NCBI GenBank assembly: GCA_947632575.1
Contig: CANRPV010000027.1
Span: 1 to 12,503 of the forward strand
Direction: 5' to 3'
DNA: 12,503 nucleotides
DNA from: an uncultured Eggerthellaceae bacterium
Lineage (GTDB): Bacteria; Actinomycetota; Coriobacteriia; Coriobacteriales; Eggerthellaceae
This document shows, in pieces, positions 1 through 7,138 of the stretch (position 1 is the stretch's first letter; each line of letters opens with the position of its first letter). The translations under genes were made by a program, and so were the position numbers. The notes below the pieces were generated by a model that had not been told where the DNA came from, did not search any database, and saw only the letters and a program-made list of their open reading frames with translations.

Positions 1-343
1 CCTCATAGGCCTCATCGTCGCGCAGATCGCAATCATCGGCGATGTCCTCCATGTTGGCGGTCCCCCGCCGATAGAGAGCCGCAAGCACCGATTCGAGATG
101 GGGATTCATAGGGCCCGGCTCCATACCGCAAACCCGAGCATAGCCGCCGAGCGGAATAGCCGTGACACCGAAACGAGTGCCACCCCATTTAAAGCCAATG
201 GAGGGGCCTGGCAGGCCAAGCATAAACTCGGTTACCCGAACCCCGAAAGCGCGAGCAGCCAGAAAATGCCCACCTTCATGGATAAACACCAAGATACTGA
301 GCACAATGACCGCGCAGGCAATGGTTATAAGAACATCGAGCAC
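1..343 (-). CDS. rseP: RseP-like M50 site-2 metalloprotease, N-terminal part (partial)
   Basis: This gene runs off the left edge, so only the first 114 codons are visible. It encodes a membrane-embedded zinc protease of the RseP/site-2 family, which cuts transmembrane substrates such as anti-sigma factors. I read the start as GTG at 343-341: an in-frame TGA lies 12 codons upstream, and AGAAGAAGG sits 7 nt before the GTG. Residues 4-21 form the first membrane helix, ending in the zinc motif HEGGH (H22, E23, H26). Next come the family-typical EFMLGLPGP (39-47) and AIPLGGYARVCGMEPG (62-77). Residues about 82-114 (LAALYRRGTANMEDIADDC and onward) look like a helical, winged-helix-like insertion. 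In relatives rseP normally follows dxr directly; here a surface-protein gene separates them. Identity is secure from the motifs; the rest of the protein, including the PDZ domain and second active-site motif, is not visible. Confidence 0.9.
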   Translation of the reverse strand, partial: MLDVLITIACAVIVLSILVFIHEGGHFLAARAFGVRVTEFMLGLPGPSIGFKWGGTRFGVTAIPLGGYARVCGMEPGPMNPHLESVLAALYRRGTANMEDIADDCDLRDDEAYE

Positions 344-412
344 TTGAAAACCTTCTTCTGAAAACCGTCTTCATGACGTGGTTCTTCTGTAGGGTAATTC
401 CTCTTTGAGGTC

Positions 413-418
413 ATTATA
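413..418 (-). promoter_or_regulatory. Putative -10 box of the rseP promoter
   Basis: On the minus strand these bases read TATAAT, a perfect sigma-70-type -10 hexamer, in an A/T-rich patch and followed by about 70 nt of leader before the rseP GTG. The -35 region is poor: TTTTCC or TTTTTC at a spacing of 17-18. An independent promoter is expected because rseP is cut off from the dxr operon by an oppositely oriented gene. Transcription would start near position 406. The hexamer is directly visible; its function is inferred. Confidence 0.5.
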
Positions 419-603
419 AAAAAGCGAACTCCTCAGGAAAAAAGCTGCGAGAAAAACCTATAAGGCGGTCATGGACCGGTCACAGAGACTCTGGTTTTGT
501 GCCGATTTATTGCTCACAAGCCCTCTCAAGATTGAGCCTACGCTGTCTTGCTCTTGGCGTCTTATAGCCAGTGTCGCTTCCTAAAATTTCCAGCCCACCC
601 AAA

Positions 604-621
604 AAAGGAGGCATAACGATG
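604..621 (+). promoter_or_regulatory. Very strong Shine-Dalgarno and ATG upstream of the surface-protein gene
   Basis: AAAGGAGG is followed after 7 nt by ATG at 619, one of the best ribosome-binding sites in the window. The frame it opens begins MDSKVYRALIASLPL and stays open to 1056, but is out of phase with the surface protein, so most of it is a shadow of that gene. The first 32 codons (619-715) could be a leader peptide translated into the start at 716. A sequence frameshift hiding a longer N-terminus is an alternative, but the signal peptide starting at 716 is already complete. Confidence 0.4.
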
Positions 622-715
622 GACTCAAAAGTTTATCGAGCACTCATCGCGTCTTTACCCCTTTACCGCCCATCTGCCGACTTGAATTATCCGGAGAAAG
701 AGAGGAGTTGCCCTT

Positions 716-3700
716 ATGCCCGCTCGTTTCCCTGCTATCCATCATGTCCTCCGCGGTCGATGGCTCCGAATAGCTCTCGCGGTTCTTCTTGCGCTTCTCT
801 CGTGGCTGCTGATCGCCCTCAGTGCCCATGCTTCAGAGATCCAACGATCCTTTTCGCCAGAAGTGCGGGTGATCTACCACTTCTTTCAGGAGGATCCTGC
901 CGCGATCTCGAGTTTTTCGGACTACCAGCAAATCAGTACCGAGGTTTTTTACACCACTCGCGAAATCAACGACGACGTCATAACTATTCGCGCCAACAAC
1001 TTTCCCGAGCTTCTCAAAACCTCAGCCGATCCTCTGAACATGCGAGTGATGCTTGATTATGCGAGCGCCAGCGGCGTCAGCCGCAGAACTCAGCAAGATA
1101 TCACGCGATCGTGCTCCTATGATCCGTCTGAGGGTCTTCTCGACGTTCCGATCGAGTATAGGGATCGCGATCTTACGGTGATTTGGTATTTGCCCGAAAG
1201 TGCTGCCTGCGAGCTCCCGGTTGAGGTCCATGTTACCCACCAGAGAAATCCCCAGGACCAAACCACGCTCACCATTCCCCTTGATGCGCGAGAAAAGGTC
1301 ATCAACCTGCAGCTTTTCTCAGATGATCCCCATCTTGATTCCGACGATCTCTCCGTGCGTCAAAATGCTCTTTCCTGCGACAACTTCCGTTTCCAGAATG
1401 GCTTTCTCAGCCTTATGGCTCCTCCCGTCGGTGGGGCCATCGAGATTGAGGTCTGCGACGATCCCAAGCCCTTTGATCTCCTGAAAATCTTATCGGTGCC
1501 AGAAACGGCTCCTTTCGAGTCTTGTCAGTTCGAGCCCACGGTCGTTCAGAAAGCAGCGATGCCGAGTGCTACCGTGCCGAGCGCTACCGTACCGAGTGCT
1601 ACCGTGCCGAGCTCCACCGTGCCGAGCGCCGCAATCCCAAGCAAGGGACAACGCTTTACCCTCGATTCCGATACCGCCCTCATCATCAACAGCGACTATG
1701 GCGATAACACGGGATCAATCACCGGATGGCCTGAAAAAGACAAGCACTACGGATTTGCCGTGCATTTCGGCCATAACCGTTCAAGGCAGGAAAAGGATCT
1801 TCCCTTCCCAGAACTGTCCCAAGCCGATGAAAGCCACGTCGCCAGCGGAGGCACCTACATTTCATCCGATCCCGACGGTGATCCGGTGGATTATAGCTGG
1901 ATCAGCGGATACCATTTCGCCTGGGGAGACTGCAAAGGGGACGTGGCCGACAATGGCTTTGGAAATCCCGTGGTCAAAAGCGGATGGATTCAGGTAGAGG
2001 ACGTCAGTCTCGAAAGCTCGACGCTCTCCTGCAGCTATGAGCTTGACGTCAAGGCTGATAGCGATGGCCACGATATGCAGAGCATCGTCGGACAATTCCA
2101 GGTGCATAAGGATTTTGGAGGTTACCTCGACATCCAAAAGACTTCAGCAAACCCGACCATCAGCGATTCCAACGTGAATTACCGTCTAGGAGGCGCCGTG
2201 TACGGCGTTTTCAGCGACCGGGGCTGTCATCAAGAGGTCTGCCGCATCACCACCAATAACCACGGCTTTGGCTCAAGTCCTCTCCTGCCGATTGGAACGT
2301 ACTTCATAAAGGAGCTCACAGCACCTTCAGGATTTGCTCTTGATTCGACGATCTATGAGGCCGATGTCCAAGCCGCAACACACAGCACGGTCCAAGGTGG
2401 TTCCTTAAAAGACATCCCGCTCAATAACCCCGTGGAGCTTGTCCTCTCCAAGCTTGACAAAGACGTTGGCGAGGCGTCTGCTCAGGGAAACGCGAGTCTT
2501 GCCGACGCCCAGTTCCGCGTCAGCTATTACGAAGAATGCTTTAGTGACGCTAACCAAGCCGCAGCGAAAAAGTCCAAGCGTCAATGGACTCTCAAGACTG
2601 ATGAATCCGGCCGATGTGAGCTCAACGATGACCATAAAGTCTCAGGCGATGATTTTTATCGCGACAGCCTCGGACAGCCCACCTTTCCGCTGGGCACCAT
2701 CGTCATAGAGGAGATAAGCGCCCCTAAAGGTTACCTCTTAGATACCACCAAGTACTGCATTTGCATCAACGGTCGCTCTCATCAGGAACATCTTTCACTC
2801 TACCAAGCACCAATCATTACCGAAACGGTGATCCGTGGTGGCGTGAAAGTCCAAAAGAGCGATCAAGAACTCAAGATCAACCACCCTCTTGGAGCTGCGA
2901 AACTTGAAGGAACCCAATTTGAGATAGTCAGTTTGAACAAACAGGCGGTGATAGTCGAAGGAACTTCCTATAAAGAATCTGAGGTGGTCTCCACCCTTAC
3001 CACTGATGAGAAGGGACAAGCTTCCACGAGCGATCATTTCCTGCCCTACGGAAGCTATTCTCTACGCGAGGTGAAAGCTCCGGAAGGCTATCAGCGGACC
3101 GACGATAAGGCTCGCACGTTCACCATCGAACAGGATGGGATGAAAATCGCATTCGAGCATGAGCAGTCCTTTTTCGATCAGGTTTTTCGAGGAGACCTTT
3201 CCTTGGTGAAAGCCGCGGGTAATGACATGCACCGCTTGAGTCGGGTGCCGTTTAGGCTGACAAGCCATAGCACCGGCGAAAGCCACGTACTTATCACCGA
3301 TGACAATGGCCAGGCTTCGACCTCCGCGGATTGGAATCCCCATAGCCAGCGAACTAACGCGAACGACCAGGACTGGCAAAACAACTTGGACGATGGGGCG
3401 GGCATCTGGTTTGGGAAGGGGCCGGAAGAGATCAGTTCCCCGGTCGATGACCAGCTCGGTGCCCTTCCCTATGACACCTATAGTCTCCAAGAGCTTCCTT
3501 GCAAAGCCAATGAGGGCTATCGCCTCGTTAGTTTGGACAATATCGCTATCACTCGTGACAAATACTGCATCGACATCGGCACGATCCTCAATGGCCTAGA
3601 CTCGGAACCTTACCTTTCCACCTGCGCCCAAGATGCCGTGGACGGAGATCGATTGGTAACCGCATCGGCTGAGGTCATCATTCGCGATTCGGTGATTTAT

Positions 3701-4864
3701 GGAAATCTCAGTCCCCAGAAGGAATACGAGCTTCGCGGGCACCTGGTATACAGCGACAGCGGAAAGCCCTACAGAGATGAGGATCATTTGGTGAGCGCAA
3801 CGAAGACTTTTACGACCGAGAGCAGCCATGGCTATGTGGAGCTCGAATTGAGTTTTAACTCCGGTGAGGTACTCGAACCTATCGATCTTACCGTCGTTGA
3901 AGAACTCTATGACGGTGATCTGCTTGTAGCAAGCCATACCGATCCGCTGGATCATCTCCAAATGGTCCAACTTCGGCCTGTCGCCATCGAGACGAAGGCT
4001 AGTGACGCTCAAGATGGGGATCAGGTGTTAAGTCCCGGTCCAAACACCACCATCTATGATGCCGTAAGCTACGAACATCTCATCCCGGGAAAAACCTATC
4101 GCATGGTGGGAACTTTGAGAGATCGGGAAAACGGTGAACCTCTGACCGATGCCGATGGCCCCATCACTCACGAGGAGGAATTCATTCCAACCTCTGAAAA
4201 TGGAGAGCTGCGCATGGCGTTCACCTTCGATAGCGATACCTTCTATGACCATGACATGCCCGTTGAAGGCTATTTGAGCGAAGAGCTTTACGAACAGGAC
4301 ACGCTCCTAGTCACTCACAGCGACCCCGAGAACCAAAGCCAGCATGTTTCAGTCGAACAGCCCGTTCTTTCAACCTACGCAAGCGATAAGACGGACCGCA
4401 GTCAAGAGCTCCTGGCGACGGAAAACGCCTGCATAGTCGACGAGGTTCGCTACCAAAACCTCATCCCCCACAAAGAGTACTTTTTCGAGGGAATTCTCAT
4501 GGACAAGACCGACGGCGCCCCGGTTCATGTTGGCGATAAGGAGATACGAGCAAGTGGTTCGTTTATTCCCGATCAGAGCGACGGAACGCTCTTAGTCGAA
4601 TTTGAGCTCGACGCAAGCAGCTTGGCGAACCATGAAATCGTCGTCTTCGAAACCATCTCCACCGAGCAGGCAGCCATAGCGGTTCACAATGATCTTGAGG
4701 ACAGCGATCAAACGGTGCGTTTCATCGATCCTGAGCCACCGGCGCAGCTTCATAAATTTCTTGCCAAGACCGGTGACGACATTGTCCATAGCATGATCCC
4801 ACTGGTGGCGATCAGCGGCTTTTGCGCCTTCTTCTTGCTGAGAATAGGCCTTCGGAGGCGCTAG
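716..4864 (+). CDS. Large LPXTG-like wall-anchored protein with SpaA and VaFE/ester-bond domains
   Basis: This 1382-residue secreted protein is probably an adhesin or pilus-like stalk attached to the cell wall by sortase. The ATG at 716 is preceded by GAGGAG at 8 nt. Residues 1-39 are a signal peptide: arginines, a hydrophobic core around 18-35, then AHA before S40. Residues 40-280 and 308-465 resemble no family I recognise, and a PSATV repeat linker (283-307) separates them. Four SpaA/Cna_B-like domains follow at about 467-560, 573-705, 708-820 and 825-960; each shows an early Lys strand and a late E-x-x-A-P-x-G-Y-type strand (KELTAPSGF, EEISAPKGY, REVKAPEGY, QELPCKANEGY), which suggests internal isopeptide bonds. 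Three VaFE/ester-bond-type repeats span about 965-1340. The C-terminus has LAKTG (1349-1353), a hydrophobic helix (about 1361-1379) and RRR. No sortase gene is visible nearby. Seventeen cysteines outside the membrane helix are unusual. The surface-anchoring call is firm; the ligand or role is unknown. Confidence 0.88.
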   Translation: MPARFPAIHHVLRGRWLRIALAVLLALLSWLLIALSAHASEIQRSFSPEVRVIYHFFQEDPAAISSFSDYQQISTEVFYTTREINDDVITIRANNFPELLKTSADPLNMRVMLDYASASGVSRRTQQDITRSCSYDPSEGLLDVPIEYRDRDLTVIWYLPESAACELPVEVHVTHQRNPQDQTTLTIPLDAREKVINLQLFSDDPHLDSDDLSVRQNALSCDNFRFQNGFLSLMAPPVGGAIEIEVCDDPKPFDLLKILSVPETAPFESCQFEPTVVQKAAMPSATVPSATVPSATVPSSTVPSAAIPSKGQRFTLDSDTALIINSDYGDNTGSITGWPEKDKHYGFAVHFGHNRSRQEKDLPFPELSQADESHVASGGTYISSDPDGDPVDYSWISGYHFAWGDCKGDVADNGFGNPVVKSGWIQVEDVSLESSTLSCSYELDVKADSDGHDMQSIVGQFQVHKDFGGYLDIQKTSANPTISDSNVNYRLGGAVYGVFSDRGCHQEVCRITTNNHGFGSSPLLPIGTYFIKELTAPSGFALDSTIYEADVQAATHSTVQGGSLKDIPLNNPVELVLSKLDKDVGEASAQGNASLADAQFRVSYYEECFSDANQAAAKKSKRQWTLKTDESGRCELNDDHKVSGDDFYRDSLGQPTFPLGTIVIEEISAPKGYLLDTTKYCICINGRSHQEHLSLYQAPIITETVIRGGVKVQKSDQELKINHPLGAAKLEGTQFEIVSLNKQAVIVEGTSYKESEVVSTLTTDEKGQASTSDHFLPYGSYSLREVKAPEGYQRTDDKARTFTIEQDGMKIAFEHEQSFFDQVFRGDLSLVKAAGNDMHRLSRVPFRLTSHSTGESHVLITDDNGQASTSADWNPHSQRTNANDQDWQNNLDDGAGIWFGKGPEEISSPVDDQLGALPYDTYSLQELPCKANEGYRLVSLDNIAITRDKYCIDIGTILNGLDSEPYLSTCAQDAVDGDRLVTASAEVIIRDSVIYGNLSPQKEYELRGHLVYSDSGKPYRDEDHLVSATKTFTTESSHGYVELELSFNSGEVLEPIDLTVVEELYDGDLLVASHTDPLDHLQMVQLRPVAIETKASDAQDGDQVLSPGPNTTIYDAVSYEHLIPGKTYRMVGTLRDRENGEPLTDADGPITHEEEFIPTSENGELRMAFTFDSDTFYDHDMPVEGYLSEELYEQDTLLVTHSDPENQSQHVSVEQPVLSTYASDKTDRSQELLATENACIVDEVRYQNLIPHKEYFFEGILMDKTDGAPVHVGDKEIRASGSFIPDQSDGTLLVEFELDASSLANHEIVVFETISTEQAAIAVHNDLEDSDQTVRFIDPEPPAQLHKFLAKTGDDIVHSMIPLVAISGFCAFFLLRIGLRRR
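1561..1635 (+). repeat. 15-bp in-frame tandem repeat encoding PSATV units
   Basis: Five consecutive 15-bp units, consensus GCCGAGTGCTACCGT, begin at 1561, 1576, 1591, 1606 and 1621. The first three are nearly identical, the fourth reads GCCGAGCTCCACCGT, and the fifth is degenerate. They encode PSATV-PSATV-PSATV-PSSTV-PSAAI (residues 283-307), a Pro/Ser/Thr-rich linker between two N-terminal regions of the surface protein. Since the unit is a multiple of three, copy-number change by slippage would alter linker length without breaking the frame. Confidence 0.9.
3608..4735 (+). repeat. Three tandem VaFE / Thr-Gln ester-bond-type domains in the surface protein
   Basis: Protein-level repeats lie at residues about 965-1087, 1088-1214 and 1215-1340. 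Each starts with T-x-A-x-D (T969, T1093, T1220), carries a VVEEL/SEELY/VFETI strand (E1062, E1189, E1312), and ends with H-x7-Q (H1074/Q1082, H1201/Q1209, H1324/Q1332). Spacings are nearly constant: Thr to Glu 92-96, Glu to His 12, His to Gln 8. In the clostridial adhesin family where such domains were characterised, a Thr and a Gln form a self-catalysed ester cross-link, helped by His and Asp at H-x4-D-x2-Q. Here the Asp is present in repeats 1 and 3 (D1079, D1329) but is Asn1206 in repeat 2. Confidence 0.75.
4760..4861 (+). other. Sortase cell-wall sorting signal (LAKTG, hydrophobic helix, RRR)
   Basis: Residues 1349-1353 read LAKTG followed by D1354, an LPXTG variant with Ala in place of Pro, in the L-x-K-T-G-D context common in actinobacterial surface proteins. 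A hydrophobic segment (IPLVAISGFCAFFLLRIGL) and a basic tail RRR complete the tripartite signal. Sortase would cut between T1352 and G1353 and attach the protein to peptidoglycan or to another subunit. The Ala could point to a dedicated or relaxed-specificity sortase encoded elsewhere. Confidence 0.85.
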
Positions 4865-6135
4865 CTATGATGAGTTCCTATCCACTGCCGCGCTTGCCCA
4901 CGAGCCCAATCGTCAACCCATTCGAGTTGCTCAAGACTCACAACCTTTTCGGTTCTATGGCTATTCATTACCGCTTCCACACAGCAAGCAATGCCAAGGT
5001 AGCTGAGAGATCCGTCAAGAAACGCCGCCACCGCTATCTCATTGGCAGCATTCATCGCACAAGGTAGCGTGCCTCCAGCCAGCCCCGCCTCTCTCGCGAG
5101 CGCCAAACAACGGAAGTTGTCCTCATCAGGTGGGGCGAACTCGAGGCTTTTAAGCTCACGAAAATCCAGAGGCGCTACAGGAGCCTCCCAGCGATTCGGG
5201 TATGAGAGAGCAAACTGTATGGGGATACGCATATCGGTTGTGCCAAGATGAGCCTTCACGCTTCCATCCACGAACTCCACCATCGAGTGAATCACGCTTT
5301 GAGGTTGCACGACGACTGCGATGTCCTCATAGGCCATGTCGAACAGATGGTGAGCCTCTATCACCTCAAGGCCCTTATTCATAAGAGTGGAGGAGTCGAT
5401 GGTGATCTTCGGGCCCATCTTCCAAGTGGGATGAGCCAACGCCTTTTCGGGCGTCACGTGAGACAGAGCATCAAGCGACATCCCTCGAAAAGGACCCCCC
5501 GAAGCGGTGACCCAAAGGCGACGCACCTCATTGTGATCCTCACCGATAAGGCATTGGAATATCGCCCCATGCTCTGAGTCGATGGGCAACAGACTATCTC
5601 CCCTTATCTCGCGACAGGGAAGATTCCGAGCCAAGGGCATGATGAGGTCTCCCCCTGCTACGAGAGATTCCTTGTTGGCCAAAGCGAGAGTCGAGCCACT
5701 TTGCAGCGTGGCAAAGCTCGCTCGCAAACCAGCGAACCCCACTAAGGCGTTGACAACGATATCAGCCGCCGAGTTCTCAATGAGCTCAACGATTCCCTCC
5801 GCGCCAAATCCCAGATAGCTGTCCTCGTAGCAGCTTAGATAGGCTGAGAGCATTTGCACCTGGGGGCTCTCTTTGAGGGTCTCATCGGCTATGACGACTC
5901 GATATATACCGAAGCGTTTGACTTGGTCGAAAAGCTTATCTACCGATCGATAGGTGGATAAGCCACAAAGACTCAATTGATCCTTATGCTGACTGATCAC
6001 ATCGAGAGTCTGGGTGCCAATGGATCCCGTGGATCCGAGAACTAGTACCGTCCTCCTCTGAGAAGTTAGGCGGGATACAGTCTCTGGAGACGGAACTGCT
6101 CCGAGCCTATCTGCCGCTTTGCCCTTAGATGACAT
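4861..6135 (-). CDS. dxr: 1-deoxy-D-xylulose-5-phosphate reductoisomerase
   Basis: This cytosolic enzyme performs the first committed step of the MEP isoprenoid pathway, converting 1-deoxy-D-xylulose 5-phosphate and NADPH to 2-C-methyl-D-erythritol 4-phosphate. The 424 residues show the NADPH-binding GSTGSIG (34-40), ANKESLVAGGD (153-163), the metal ligands in PIDSEHGAIFQ (D186, E188) and NKGLEVIEA (E257), plus TASGGPF (210-216) and MNAANEIAVAAF (361-372). The visible N-terminus is about 27 residues longer than is typical before the Rossmann strand. The ATG at 6135 overlaps the end of cdsA by 11 nt, with a distant AGGGGG 11 nt upstream, which suggests translational coupling. The product feeds undecaprenyl chain synthesis by the upstream uppS. 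The TAG stop (4863-4861) interlocks with the stop of the convergent surface-protein gene, leaving no room for a terminator between them. Confidence 0.97.
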   Translation of the reverse strand: MSSKGKAADRLGAVPSPETVSRLTSQRRTVLVLGSTGSIGTQTLDVISQHKDQLSLCGLSTYRSVDKLFDQVKRFGIYRVVIADETLKESPQVQMLSAYLSCYEDSYLGFGAEGIVELIENSAADIVVNALVGFAGLRASFATLQSGSTLALANKESLVAGGDLIMPLARNLPCREIRGDSLLPIDSEHGAIFQCLIGEDHNEVRRLWVTASGGPFRGMSLDALSHVTPEKALAHPTWKMGPKITIDSSTLMNKGLEVIEAHHLFDMAYEDIAVVVQPQSVIHSMVEFVDGSVKAHLGTTDMRIPIQFALSYPNRWEAPVAPLDFRELKSLEFAPPDEDNFRCLALAREAGLAGGTLPCAMNAANEIAVAAFLDGSLSYLGIACCVEAVMNSHRTEKVVSLEQLEWVDDWARGQARQWIGTHHS

Positions 6136-7135
6136 AAGGGATGCAACCCCCTACGACGAGCAGAATAGCGGAGGTCACCGAGGCGAGGAAAAGAGAGTCA
6201 CATCGATCAAGCAGACCTCCATGACCTGGCATGATGGTGCCCGAATCCTTCACGCCCGAGTTGCGCTTGATGCGACTTTCCGCCAAGTCTCCCAAGACCT
6301 CCATGAGTCCGCAGATAAGGCCAAATAAAATTGCCAGCGGGATACTCATGGTGACGCCAGGAATGAAGCTCATCACAACCCAGAAGAACATCGACCCACC
6401 CAGGCCGGCGAGAAAGCCCTCCCAGCTCTTATTCGGCGACGTCTTCGGCGCAAGCTTATGGCGCCCATACTTGCTGCCCGCCAAATAGGCAAACGCGTCA
6501 TTGCCCCAGACACTCAAGAAGAGAAGCAGGATGAAGATACTTCCCCATATTCCTGGGAGGCCTTGACGAATGATCACGATGCCGCTTATGAGTAGGCCAG
6601 TATAGGCCGCGCCAAAAAAACTTACTCCCACGTCAGGTACCCGCGCGCGAAGCCAAAAGACATACCAGACCAGCAGAGCAAGAAGGAGAGCCAAACTCAC
6701 CACCATAGCTCCGGTGAGCCCGTAGAGATAGACGCTCAGTGGATAGAGCACCGCCGCCACAATGCCGAGCATCTCATTGGGAAGTTTCGCGTCCGCGCGG
6801 AGCATGTAGTAGAATTCGCCCGCGCATACGCCAGCCACCGCCATGAGATAGAGAAGAAGCGGTATATCGCCCGCGAACACACAGATGATCGTGAGCGTGA
6901 TATAGATAAAGCCGGTGCGGAAACGCACCTGGAAATCATTGGGATTCTTCAGCTTTTTCGGCGTCTTATCCAGAGCCTTTTGCTTGAGACGTGCGCGACT
7001 TTGAGCTCGCTGCTCCTTGCGCTGCAGGCGCTCTCGAATCTCTTCGGGACTTTTGGAGCTTCGCCAAGCCCAATCCTGCTCGACGTCTTCGACGAAGACC
7101 TCTTCCTCCTGCGGTTTTTCCTGAGGTATAGTCAT
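6125..7135 (-). CDS. cdsA: Phosphatidate cytidylyltransferase (CDP-diacylglycerol synthase)
   Basis: This integral membrane enzyme makes CDP-diacylglycerol from phosphatidic acid and CTP, the branch point to all major phospholipids. Its signature is near the C-terminus: SPNKSWEGFLAGLGGS (233-248) and SRIKRNSGVKDSGTIMPGHG (287-306), followed by GLLDRCD, with the usual acidic and Lys residues intact. Several hydrophobic helices fill residues 74-330. The first about 70 residues are a charged, non-membrane extension: an acidic stretch (8-20) and then a strongly basic helical stretch (31-64), longer than in the compact proteobacterial enzyme. The ATG at 7135 starts 3 nt after the uppS stop and has no strong SD, so translation is probably coupled to uppS. 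The 336-residue length fits an actinobacterial family member. Confidence 0.96.
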   Translation of the reverse strand: MTIPQEKPQEEEVFVEDVEQDWAWRSSKSPEEIRERLQRKEQRAQSRARLKQKALDKTPKKLKNPNDFQVRFRTGFIYITLTIICVFAGDIPLLLYLMAVAGVCAGEFYYMLRADAKLPNEMLGIVAAVLYPLSVYLYGLTGAMVVSLALLLALLVWYVFWLRARVPDVGVSFFGAAYTGLLISGIVIIRQGLPGIWGSIFILLLFLSVWGNDAFAYLAGSKYGRHKLAPKTSPNKSWEGFLAGLGGSMFFWVVMSFIPGVTMSIPLAILFGLICGLMEVLGDLAESRIKRNSGVKDSGTIMPGHGGLLDRCDSLFLASVTSAILLVVGGCIPYVI

Positions 7136-7138
7136 TGC

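Larger units (their letters stand above)
344..715. other. Divergent intergenic region between rseP and the surface-protein gene
   Basis: This 372-bp stretch separates two divergently transcribed genes. It contains the minus-strand TATAAT toward rseP and a short inverted repeat CTCAA-GA-TTGAG near 524-536. It also holds a strong SD/ATG pair at 604-621 that opens a reading frame not in phase with the surface protein. I find no convincing plus-strand -35/-10 pair. Weak candidates such as TATAGC near 563 or TAAAAT near 583 lack a well-spaced -35. No RNA gene or mobile-element remnant is evident. Confidence 0.6.

Noticed and set aside
98..361. 87-codon open frame on the plus strand
   Set aside because: It is antisense to the conserved HEGGH and PLGGY motifs of rseP and has no ribosome-binding site.
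524..536. Inverted repeat CTCAA-GA-TTGAG as a possible operator
   Set aside because: Arms of five bases are expected by chance in a region of this length, and no promoter could be placed next to it.
1566..1997. 143-codon open frame in another plus-strand phase
   Set aside because: It begins inside the PSATV tandem repeat of the surface protein and stays open because of the repeat composition only.
3062..3490. 142-codon open frame on the minus strand
   Set aside because: It lies entirely inside the SpaA-domain coding region on the opposite strand, has no ribosome-binding site and resembles no protein family.
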